From Gammaproteobacteria bacterium (lineage in GTDB: Bacteria; Pseudomonadota; Gammaproteobacteria; SZUA-229): a stretch of 6,193 nt of DNA. Positions 1 to 5,439 of the stretch are shown one piece after another. Position 1 is the stretch's first letter; each line of letters begins with the position of its first letter. The translations under genes and the position numbers were made by a program. The notes below the pieces were generated by a model. It was not told the origin of the DNA, did not search any database, and saw nothing but the letters and a program-made list of their open reading frames with translations. The DNA is taken from contig DRLE01000204.1 in assembly GCA_011051475.1 (NCBI GenBank), positions 1 through 6,193 on the forward strand, in the 5' to 3' direction.

Positions 1-51
1 AATACCGAAACCCGTGACTTTATCTCCCGCGCCTGATCGTTAATTGCAAGC

Positions 52-606
52 ATGTCCGCGAAACACGACTGCCCCCTGTCCGACTCCCAGCAGCAACAGG
101 TGATCGATGCCACCCGCGCCTGTATCAAGAAAGCCGAGGCGCTGTTCCCGATTAAAAGCAGGGCGGTTGATATTCACTTCAATCTCAGGGGGCGCAGCGC
201 CGGCATGTACCGCATCAGGCAGCATGGCCGCGGCCTGTTTAAAAAACAGCAGCGCGAGATCCGCTACAACCCTTATATTTTTCAGCAGTATTTTGAAGAC
301 AATCTGAAAACCACGGTGCCGCACGAGGTGGCGCACTATATCAGCGACCTGCTTTACGGCCTGAAGAATATCAAACCGCACGGTCAGGAATGGAAACAGA
401 TTATGCGGGCCTTTGACGCCGACGCCAGCGTTACCGCCAGTTACGACCTCAGCAATATCCCGCACAGAAGACTGAGACGGTTTAGCTACCAGTGCCAGTG
501 CCGGGAACACCAGCTGACCGCCATTCGACACAACAGAATCTTAAACAGCAGAGTGCGTTACTACTGCACCCGCTGCAAACAGCCCTTATCGATCAAGAAC
601 GGCTAA
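52..606 (+). CDS. sprT: SprT family zinc metalloprotease-like protein
   Basis: Predicted 184-residue cytoplasmic protein of the SprT/Spartan-like family. The metalloprotease signature HEVAH is at residues 91-95 (H91 and H95 as zinc ligands, E92 as catalytic acid). The likely third ligand is H110 in the PHGQEWK motif that follows in SprT proteins. The C-terminal part (about 147-178) has C148 and C150, then C172 and C175, forming a zinc-ribbon-like unit. The stretch CREHQLTAIRHNRI closely resembles the same region of E. coli SprT as I recall it (about 165 residues). Eukaryotic Spartan/Wss1 relatives cleave DNA-crosslinked proteins; the bacterial role is poorly defined, so substrate is inference. 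An in-frame TGA at 34-36 limits the start to just upstream of ATG 52; no clear Shine-Dalgarno sequence precedes it. The gene converges on the SET gene with a 20-bp gap and no T-run terminator between them. Family assignment is firm; proteolytic activity is not shown. Confidence 0.93.
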   Translation: MSAKHDCPLSDSQQQQVIDATRACIKKAEALFPIKSRAVDIHFNLRGRSAGMYRIRQHGRGLFKKQQREIRYNPYIFQQYFEDNLKTTVPHEVAHYISDLLYGLKNIKPHGQEWKQIMRAFDADASVTASYDLSNIPHRRLRRFSYQCQCREHQLTAIRHNRILNSRVRYYCTRCKQPLSIKNG

Positions 607-626
607 TGCCTTTGCGTGGACAGGCC

Positions 627-950
627 CTAGGGCTCTTCACCATAGTCGATGGTAATTTCCTCATCGGGTTCGATATCACGCATGGCGTAAAGTTTGAAAC
701 CGACAAACTCCGCCTGCGGTTTTTTGCTGTGATTCAGATAACGCAGCAGGTTCTGCCCGTCACGACCAATCCATTCACCATCATCTTCCTCCACCCACAA
801 AACATGGCTGCCATTATCGGTCACTTCCGGGCCGTCATACTCACCCATATAGCTGCCCTTGCGGATTCGCTTGCGGGCATAAAGGCCGGTACCGTGAATG
901 CCTGATTCGTCGGCATAATACAACTGTTCCAATTCTTCATCTGTTAACAT
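627..950 (-). CDS. Minimal SET-domain protein, probable protein-lysine methyltransferase
   Basis: Predicted 107-residue protein that is nearly all SET domain. Seen in order: the N-terminal GIHGTGLYARKRIRKG segment (17-32), the S-adenosylmethionine-site motif RYLNHSKK with N73-H74-S75, and the C-terminal DIEPDEEITIDYG (92-104) with the catalytic-type Y103. SET domains transfer a methyl group from S-adenosylmethionine to lysine side chains; the target here is unknown. There is no cysteine in the whole protein, so pre-SET and post-SET zinc clusters are absent, as in the very small viral SET enzymes. Start ATG (950-948) has AGGT at 960-957 as a well-spaced ribosome site. The stop codon sits inside the perfect 10-bp palindrome GCCCTAGGGC (624-633). 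The gene is divergent from the hydrolase and convergent with sprT, so it is probably transcribed alone. Family call is strong; substrate cannot be inferred. Confidence 0.9.
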   Translation of the reverse strand: MLTDEELEQLYYADESGIHGTGLYARKRIRKGSYMGEYDGPEVTDNGSHVLWVEEDDGEWIGRDGQNLLRYLNHSKKPQAEFVGFKLYAMRDIEPDEEITIDYGEEP

Positions 951-1000
951 GGATCAACCTGTAATCATCTCTGTTTCATTGTATACATTAAAAAACTTTT
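951..1000. promoter_or_regulatory. Divergent promoter region between SET gene and hydrolase gene
   Basis: This 50-bp gap must hold the promoters of both flanking genes unless the hydrolase is read from elsewhere. It contains the perfect palindrome TGTATACA (980-987), which gives a -10-like TATACA on the plus strand (982-987) and the same hexamer on the minus strand (985-980). No good -35 is visible for either direction (best plus candidate CTGTAA at 959-964, 17-bp spacing). A plus-strand start about 7 nt after the -10 would leave a leader of only some 6-8 nt for the hydrolase, which also lacks a Shine-Dalgarno sequence. The minus-strand leader would be about 22 nt and includes the AGGT ribosome site. 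Inferred from sequence alone. Confidence 0.4.
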
Positions 1001-1888
1001 ATGAAAAACACAACAAAGCGCGTCAAGCGCCGCTTTATGCTGCAGCTTTTCCTGCTACGTCTTTTTTATCGTGTTTACGGCAACCTGTTCCCGAAGTCGG
1101 CCGGCAATCGCGCCTTTGAGCTGTGGTTTACCAGTCCGAAATTCAAACCGCCGGCGTATGAACGCGCGGCCGATGACAGTGCTCAGCACGAAACCATCCG
1201 CGTCAATGAACTGGATGTTGCCGTATACAGCTGGCAGCCGGCATCAGGCGAATACAACAAAACCATTCTGTTTGTTCATGGCTGGAGCGGTCGCGGCACC
1301 CAGGCCGTTGGCTTTATCCAGCCGTTGCTTGATAAAGGCTGTCATGTGGTAAGCTTTGATGCCCCGGCACACGGTAAAACCGCCGGCCGGCAGACCAGCA
1401 TTATGGAATTCGTTGATACCATGTTGGCACTGGAAAAGCATCTTGCCGACAAACATCATGCCCGCTTCGACGCGGTTATTACACATTCTTTTGGCGGCAT
1501 GGCGCTGGCCTATGCCATGTCAATGGGCTTTAAAACCGGCAAAGCGGTTTTACTGTGCCCGCCGGACAGCCTTGAGCTGCTGCTCGAAGGTTTTCAGCAG
1601 ACCCTGACACTGCCTGCACCAGCCATGCGCGTTATGGTACGCAAGTCTTTTGCCGCTTATGGCCAGATAACACGCGATGCCGTCAATACGGTGAACAATG
1701 CACGAAACATCGACTGCCCGGCACTGATTATTCACGACCAGGATGACAGCGATGTACCCGTAGAAAGCAGCCGGCGCATAGCCGCCGCCTGGCCGGGTAG
1801 CGAGCTGGTTATTACGCAGGGGCTGGGACACCGCCGCATTCTGCGAGACCCCGACACCGTAGAGAAAGTCATGGATTTTCTGCAATAA
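1001..1888 (+). CDS. Alpha/beta-hydrolase fold protein (esterase/lipase-like)
   Basis: Predicted 295-residue serine hydrolase of the alpha/beta fold. Visible landmarks: oxyanion-hole motif HGWSGRG (93-99), the DAPAHG turn (120-125), nucleophile elbow T-H-S-F-G (161-165) with S163, acid D248 in HDQDDSDVP (245-253), and H277 in GLGHRRIL (274-281). The elbow departs from the usual GxSxG by having Thr in the first Gly position. The N-terminus (1-55) is basic and hydrophobic (LQLFLLRLFYRVYG) without a clear signal-peptide cleavage site; it may be an amphipathic helix or membrane anchor. Substrate is unknown; carboxylester hydrolysis is the family default. ATG 1001 is used because it gives the full N-terminal region; the next Met codon is at 1037. 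No Shine-Dalgarno is seen before either. The gene ends at TAA 1886-1888, followed by the terminator at 1969-2009, and appears monocistronic. Confidence 0.88.
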   Translation: MKNTTKRVKRRFMLQLFLLRLFYRVYGNLFPKSAGNRAFELWFTSPKFKPPAYERAADDSAQHETIRVNELDVAVYSWQPASGEYNKTILFVHGWSGRGTQAVGFIQPLLDKGCHVVSFDAPAHGKTAGRQTSIMEFVDTMLALEKHLADKHHARFDAVITHSFGGMALAYAMSMGFKTGKAVLLCPPDSLELLLEGFQQTLTLPAPAMRVMVRKSFAAYGQITRDAVNTVNNARNIDCPALIIHDQDDSDVPVESSRRIAAAWPGSELVITQGLGHRRILRDPDTVEKVMDFLQ

Positions 1889-1968
1889 GACGCGCTGCCT
1901 GCACCGGAACAGACCTGTATATCAGGCATCAGCCTGAGAGCTTACCCTGATTACATTTCTCAGACGAA

Positions 1969-2009
1969 AAAAAACGCTTTCACAGGCAGCCCCCGTGAAA
2001 GCGTTTTTT
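1969..2009. terminator. Bidirectional rho-independent terminator
   Basis: A perfect 15-bp inverted repeat: AAAAAACGCTTTCAC (1969-1983) and its reverse complement (1995-2009) around an 11-nt loop. The A-run on the left and T-run on the right mean that a U-tract follows the GC-containing stem in transcripts from either strand. It lies between the convergent hydrolase (stop at 1888) and slyD (stop at 2027), so it probably ends both messages. Confidence 0.93.
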
Positions 2010-2026
2010 ATGACCAGACCTGGCGT

Positions 2027-2509
2027 CTAGTGGTCGTGTCCCTGCGGGCCGTGTACATGGCCGTGAGAAATTTCTTCCTCAGAGGCTTCACGCACATCGA
2101 TGACCTTGACGTCGAAGTTCAGGTCCATGCCGGCCAGGGCGTGATTGCCATCGATAACGACCGCGTCATCCTTTACTTCAACAACGGTAACCACAACGGC
2201 ATTACCATCCGGTCCCTGCGCATGGAACTGCATACCCGGCTGAATATCGGCCGCGTTTTCGAACATTTCCTTGGGTACTTCCTGTATGCGCGCGGGATCT
2301 TTTGCGCCATAACCTTCTTCCGGTGAAACCTTGACCGAGATTTCGTCACCGGCGGATTTACCGGTAAGCGCGTTTTCCAGTCCGGGAATAATATTCATGG
2401 CGCCGTGCAGGTATAAAAAACTGCCGTCATCTGACTGGTCGATAATGGTGCCTTCGTTGTCTTTAAGGGTGTAATGCAGCGTGACGACTGCGTTTGGCTG
2501 GATTTGCAT
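2027..2509 (-). CDS. slyD: FKBP-type peptidyl-prolyl cis-trans isomerase, SlyD-like
   Basis: Predicted 160-residue cytoplasmic FKBP-type prolyl isomerase/chaperone. The FKBP core is at about 1-65 and 125-140, with LHYTLKDNEG (11-20), FLYLHGAMNIIPGLE (31-45) and the closing strand NHALAGMDLNFDVKVI (122-137). The segment between (about 66-121, starting EEGYG) is the insert-in-flap chaperone domain typical of SlyD. The tail after E146 has five histidines in the last 12 residues (H149, H151, H153, H158, H160), a metal-binding feature linked in E. coli SlyD to nickel delivery for hydrogenase. This tail is shorter than in E. coli (196 residues) and has no cysteine, so it likely binds fewer metal ions. 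ATG 2509-2507 is preceded by GGAAAG (2519-2514), an acceptable ribosome site. The gene is divergent from the next one (123-bp gap) and ends at the two-way terminator. Confidence 0.93.
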   Translation of the reverse strand: MQIQPNAVVTLHYTLKDNEGTIIDQSDDGSFLYLHGAMNIIPGLENALTGKSAGDEISVKVSPEEGYGAKDPARIQEVPKEMFENAADIQPGMQFHAQGPDGNAVVVTVVEVKDDAVVIDGNHALAGMDLNFDVKVIDVREASEEEISHGHVHGPQGHDH

Positions 2510-2632
2510 AGATCTTTCCGGTTGAAATTAACAGCCCGATACCCTAACAGAAACCGAAGAAATTAAACAGCAAATCAAGGCAAAAAAGCATGAAAACTGG
2601 CTTTTTCAGGCAAATTTGACTAGATTTTAACT

Positions 2633-3547
2633 ATGTCCATTTTCTGCTACAGCCAGAAAATCCTCAATCCGTTTCGCGGCGTGATGAATATTATCTCCAT
2701 TGGCGGCGCCGACGCGGTGACCATCGACGGTATCAACTGGACACTTTATATTCACGACAACTTCGACTGTCCGATCGACGACCCGGAAGAATTCTTCGAA
2801 ATCGAGATGCCGGATATCCGTTTCGGCGACTGGAGCCGTGAGGACGGCTTTCGCGCCTCGCCGCTGATTGCCTCCTATCACTACAACGAAATCCAGGCCA
2901 TTGGCCATGTCCTGCTCGAGGCCCTGGACAAACACGCCGATGAATGCCCGTTTCCCTTTAACGACAAATACGAACTCTGGCTGCTGGACCGTGAAAATGA
3001 CGAACCCCTGGCCCTGCTCGCCAGTGTCTGTCAGAAAGAGGAGATATTCACCCCGGAAAACCTGAGCTGGGAAGCCGGCCTGCGCTGCAAACAGGAATTT
3101 CTCCGGGATTACCCGCTTGCGGACAGCGAGGTGGACTGTGCCGGAGAACTGCTTAACAGGCTGATAAACCAACGCGCAGGCGATAATCCTTCCGCGCAGT
3201 GGTTTTTCCGCGATGAATTGAATGATGGTACCGGCATGGACGGCATCAATCTTGACCAACGTCTGCATGGCAGAAAACTCTCGTCACGCATGTTCCCCAA
3301 AATGCTGGTACAACGTTACTGGCAAAACCATACGGAAAGCTCATTGTTCAATGACTTTATCAGCTGGTTGTCCCCTTACCTGCTGGTGCTGGACTATTTG
3401 CGCGACAGGCAGCGCGAAGCTCTGGAGCAGACGGCCAGGCAGCATGCCCTGCTGGTCGATCGCCTGTACCTGCTCTACCCGAAAATCATCAACCGGCAGG
3501 CAATAAACGCCGCCCGCGTGGAAGCCCGATTGCGAAAATCCGTTTGA
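2633..3547 (+). CDS. Uncharacterised 304-residue protein
   Basis: I cannot assign a family. The open frame is long, and its codon use is like that of its neighbours (GC-rich third positions), so it is very likely a real gene. No signal peptide or transmembrane helix is visible, so it should be cytoplasmic. The N-terminal half (about 28-140) looks like a mixed alpha/beta domain and is strongly acidic (for example DDPEEFFEIEMPD at 49-61, ENDE at 121-124). The C-terminal part (about 240-304) is helical, with SWLSPYLLVLDYLRDRQ (244-260) followed by a basic end rich in Arg. Cysteines are scattered (5, 46, 105, 133, 152, 169) and form no metal motif. Start ATG 2633 has no Shine-Dalgarno. ATG 2684 (residue 18) is an alternative, but the segment before it (NPFRGVMNIISI) reads like coding sequence. 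The gene stands alone between divergent slyD and the outer-membrane protein gene, 162 bp upstream of that gene's start. Confidence 0.85.
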   Translation: MSIFCYSQKILNPFRGVMNIISIGGADAVTIDGINWTLYIHDNFDCPIDDPEEFFEIEMPDIRFGDWSREDGFRASPLIASYHYNEIQAIGHVLLEALDKHADECPFPFNDKYELWLLDRENDEPLALLASVCQKEEIFTPENLSWEAGLRCKQEFLRDYPLADSEVDCAGELLNRLINQRAGDNPSAQWFFRDELNDGTGMDGINLDQRLHGRKLSSRMFPKMLVQRYWQNHTESSLFNDFISWLSPYLLVLDYLRDRQREALEQTARQHALLVDRLYLLYPKIINRQAINAARVEARLRKSV

Positions 3548-3645
3548 CGCCGGCCGGTTAACCCCTATATCGCATAAAAGATTCGATTGTCAGGCCAAAT
3601 AACTGGCGCAAATAGTCAAAACACCATCCTGCTGAAAATGTATAC

Positions 3646-3685
3646 TGCACAGTAGCCATTGCACTGTTTTGATATAATTCGTCTG
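3646..3685 (+). promoter_or_regulatory. Extended -10 promoter of the outer-membrane protein gene
   Basis: TGA followed by TATAAT at 3670-3678 is a consensus extended -10 element (TGnTATAAT). At 17-bp spacing the -35 position (3650-3655, CAGTAG) is poor, which fits extended -10 promoters or the use of an activator. The expected start is near 3685, giving a leader of about 25 nt before ATG 3710. Just upstream of the -10 sit two copies of an 8-bp word, TGCACAGT (3646-3653) and TGCACTGT (3660-3667), differing at one base. Their ACAGT and ACTGT portions also form an inverted pair (3649-3653 and 3663-3667). These could be a regulator site; that part is inference. Confidence 0.72.
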
Positions 3686-3709
3686 CAAACTTTTACCCCT
3701 GGGCCACGC

Positions 3710-5179
3710 ATGAAATTACCACGCATTATCCACAGAATCAGCCATATTGCCGCAACCGGCAGCCTGGTTATCGGCATGCAGGTCAACCCTGTACTGGCGG
3801 AACCGGTTTATCACCCAAGTGGTCCGACACTGACCTTCGGCGGTATGACACAGCGCAGACAGACGGTTTCCGATATGGGCAATCCGGCACAGCCGGCGGT
3901 GTCACCCTTCTCCACCGAGGGCGATACACCCGCCCGCTACGGCGTGGGCCTGGGACTCGGGCTGGGTATTGAATACGACGGCAATGATAACTTCTTTAAA
4001 CTGCTGGACAGACTCGGTGGTGATGATGCCCTTGCACCCGGTGACGGTGGTGATAGCGGTGGTGGCGAGGAACCGGGGAAACCCGGCCCCATCATTCCTC
4101 CCGGCAGTCTCGACCCGGAAATTGAAGCCGCCATTGCCGAACTTGCCAGGGAAGCCGCCATTATCGCCGGTGTACTGCTTACCGCCACAACCGGTTTGAA
4201 TGCCAAGGCCTTTGTCTCCGCCGACATCCCCCTGCTGATCAGCAACAAGGCGCTGGGCGGTTCGTGGACATTCAATGCCAACAACTCGGTTATTACCAAT
4301 CTGCGTGGCCTGCATGAGCCGATCGAATTCGATGCCGACGCGGCACTTGCGGCCCTGAAAGCCAAAAGCACCGCCCCCGGCACCTACGACCTGACCGGGG
4401 GACTTTCACTGACCATCAACCCCGACGGCAGCACCACTTTCAAGTTCGAGAACAACAGTGGCGTCATCACGCGCGCTGCGCATATCAGGGAATACAGTAT
4501 CGGTTACAGCCGCAGGATCTGGCAGAAAGAAGATAACCGCCTGTATATCGGCATCAAACCCAAACTCTTTGATGTCGGCCTGTCCAACACGGTTATACCG
4601 GTTGCCGATATCAATAAAGCCAAGGACATTTTCGATTCGCTGGACGGTTCCAGCTTTGAGTATTCACAGGAATTCTCCGCCGACCTGGGCCTGGTCTGGA
4701 CCGGCAAGCAGTTCCAGGTAGGCGTCACCGCCACCAACCTCAACGAGCCTGAATTCCATTATCCTGCTGCCGATCTCAGCGGCTTTACCAACCAGTTCAT
4801 CATCAACGCCATTCGCGACAGTGAAAGATACACCATGGAGCGCCAGCTGAAACTGGAAGGCGGATTTATCACCCAGAGCGGCGCCTGGGGCATCAACGTT
4901 GGTTACGATGTCAATGCCGTACCCGACCCCATGAATGATGACTACCAGTGGCTGTCGATCGGCGCAGGCTACGCCTCAGACAGCTGGTGGCTTCCGGGTG
5001 CGCGTGTCGGCGCCAGAAAGAACCTTGCCGGAAGCCAGCTGACCTATATAACCGCCGGCCTGACGCTGTTCAATATTGTCAACCTGGATCTGGCCACTAC
5101 GACCGAGACCATCGAGGTTGACGGCACCACCGTACCGCGTGGTTTTATCGGCAATATCAGCGCGCAGATAGTATTTTAA
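3710..5179 (+). CDS. Outer-membrane beta-barrel protein, TraF-like (plasmid-transfer TraF_2 type)
   Basis: Predicted 489-residue secreted protein. Residues 1-30 form a signal peptide (basic start, hydrophobic ATGSLVIGMQ core, probable cleavage after VLA at 28-30). After a short N-terminal segment comes a Gly/Asp/Pro-rich low-complexity linker (about 102-134), a helical patch (136-160), then a long run of alternating strands to a terminal Phe (SAQIVF), the usual beta-barrel assembly signal. Phrases such as KAFVSADIPLL (166-176), GYSRRIW (265-271), ATNLNEPEF (341-349) and VPDPMNDDYQW (404-414) match, from memory, a family annotated as conjugal transfer protein TraF in gammaproteobacteria. No transfer genes lie nearby, so a conjugation role is doubtful; an envelope role is safer. 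The frame is open upstream to TTG 3659, but the promoter -10 lies inside that extension, so ATG 3710 is chosen; GGG at 3701-3703 is a weak ribosome site. Confidence 0.8.
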   Translation: MKLPRIIHRISHIAATGSLVIGMQVNPVLAEPVYHPSGPTLTFGGMTQRRQTVSDMGNPAQPAVSPFSTEGDTPARYGVGLGLGLGIEYDGNDNFFKLLDRLGGDDALAPGDGGDSGGGEEPGKPGPIIPPGSLDPEIEAAIAELAREAAIIAGVLLTATTGLNAKAFVSADIPLLISNKALGGSWTFNANNSVITNLRGLHEPIEFDADAALAALKAKSTAPGTYDLTGGLSLTINPDGSTTFKFENNSGVITRAAHIREYSIGYSRRIWQKEDNRLYIGIKPKLFDVGLSNTVIPVADINKAKDIFDSLDGSSFEYSQEFSADLGLVWTGKQFQVGVTATNLNEPEFHYPAADLSGFTNQFIINAIRDSERYTMERQLKLEGGFITQSGAWGINVGYDVNAVPDPMNDDYQWLSIGAGYASDSWWLPGARVGARKNLAGSQLTYITAGLTLFNIVNLDLATTTETIEVDGTTVPRGFIGNISAQIVF

Positions 5180-5230
5180 CACTATAGGGAACCTCTCGAT
5201 TTTGTCATCCTGAGCGTAGCGAAGTCGATC

Positions 5231-5246
5231 GTTACATGGATGTAAC
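5231..5246. repeat. Left outer hairpin of the palindromic element
   Basis: GTTACAT (5231-5237) and ATGTAAC (5240-5246) pair perfectly across a GG loop. It is the counterpart of the hairpin at 5355-5368: both keep the core CATGGATG (read on the corresponding strand), while the outer stem is GTTA with TAAC here and GTC with GAC there. Confidence 0.75.
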
Positions 5247-5251
5247 TTCAG

Positions 5252-5272
5252 GGCAATGCAGGAGCAATTGCC
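5252..5272. repeat. Left inner hairpin of the palindromic element
   Basis: Six-bp arms GGCAAT (5252-5257) and ATTGCC (5267-5272) enclose the 9-nt loop GCAGGAGCA (5258-5266). The loop is the exact reverse complement of the loop in the right inner hairpin (5332-5340). The two stem positions that differ from the right copy do so as paired changes. Confidence 0.8.
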
Positions 5273-5325
5273 GAAGGATCTTTTACTACTGTGCGACCAA
5301 CGAGTTACGGAGCATAAGATTTTCC

Positions 5326-5346
5326 GGTAACTGCTCCTGCGTTACC
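5326..5346. repeat. Right inner hairpin of the palindromic element
   Basis: Six-bp arms GGTAAC (5326-5331) and GTTACC (5341-5346) enclose the 9-nt loop TGCTCCTGC (5332-5340). Read on the opposite strand it is the same design as the left inner hairpin, with C-G replaced by T-A at one stem position and T-A by C-G at another. Confidence 0.8.
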
Positions 5347-5354
5347 CTACTACC

Positions 5355-5368
5355 GTCCATCCATGGAC
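5355..5368. repeat. Right outer hairpin of the palindromic element
   Basis: GTCCAT (5355-5360) and ATGGAC (5363-5368) pair across a CC loop. It mirrors the left outer hairpin at 5231-5246, one base pair shorter and with a different outer stem sequence. Confidence 0.72.
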
Positions 5369-5439
5369 ATATCGACTTCACTTCGTTCCGCTCAAAATGA
5401 CATTAATCAGAGGTTCCATAGATTAAAGGCTAACCCGGT

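Larger units (their letters stand above)
5184..5421. mobile_element. MITE-like palindromic element with candidate 4-bp target duplication
   Basis: A 230-bp imperfect palindrome (5188-5417) fills the gap between two convergent genes. Its ends are GGAACCTCT (5188-5196) and AGAGGTTCC (5409-5417), exact reverse complements. The direct repeat ATAG borders both ends (5184-5187 and 5418-5421), as a target-site duplication would. Inside the ends, similarity continues on both sides: GTCAT, GAGCG, CGAAG and TCGAT occur in the same order when the right half is reverse-complemented, and the right copy has five extra bases (TGAAG). There is no open frame of note, so the element is non-autonomous. Words of the type GTCAT-YYTGAGCG-CGAAG are, from memory, common in dispersed intergenic repeats of many bacteria; this was not checked. 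The ends recall IS5-type termini, but I cannot name a parent element. Its position suggests it may also act as a transcription barrier between the two genes, for which no other terminator is visible. Confidence 0.78.

Noticed and set aside
1..36. Possible tail of an upstream plus-strand gene (11 codons ending in TGA 34-36)
   Set aside because: Too short to distinguish from chance; a second frame is open to about the same point, and no family can be recognised.
40..531. 163-residue minus-strand frame opposite sprT
   Set aside because: Fully antisense to a gene with clear SprT motifs; an artefact of codon composition.
1922..1937. Hairpin TCAGGC / GCCTGA after the hydrolase stop
   Set aside because: No T-run follows and the strong terminator is 30 bp further on; alternative pairing exists with TCTCAG at 1958-1963, but no function is suggested by its place.
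2583..2606. Hairpin AAAAAGC with GCTTTTT in the slyD upstream gap
   Set aside because: Seven bp with mostly A-T pairs and a 10-nt loop; too weak, and in a position where neither neighbour would need a terminator.
2616..2644. TTGACT as a -35 for the unassigned gene
   Set aside because: It lies only 12 bp before the chosen start, and no acceptable -10 is found at 16-18 bp spacing.
3632..3647. LexA-like box upstream of the outer-membrane gene (CTG, AT-rich centre)
   Set aside because: At the required 16-bp length the right half is CTG and not CAG, so it is not a palindromic SOS box.
3902..4383. Long minus-strand frames opposite the Gly/Pro-rich part of the outer-membrane gene
   Set aside because: Low-complexity, GC-rich coding sequence creates open antisense frames; their translations show no recognisable domain.
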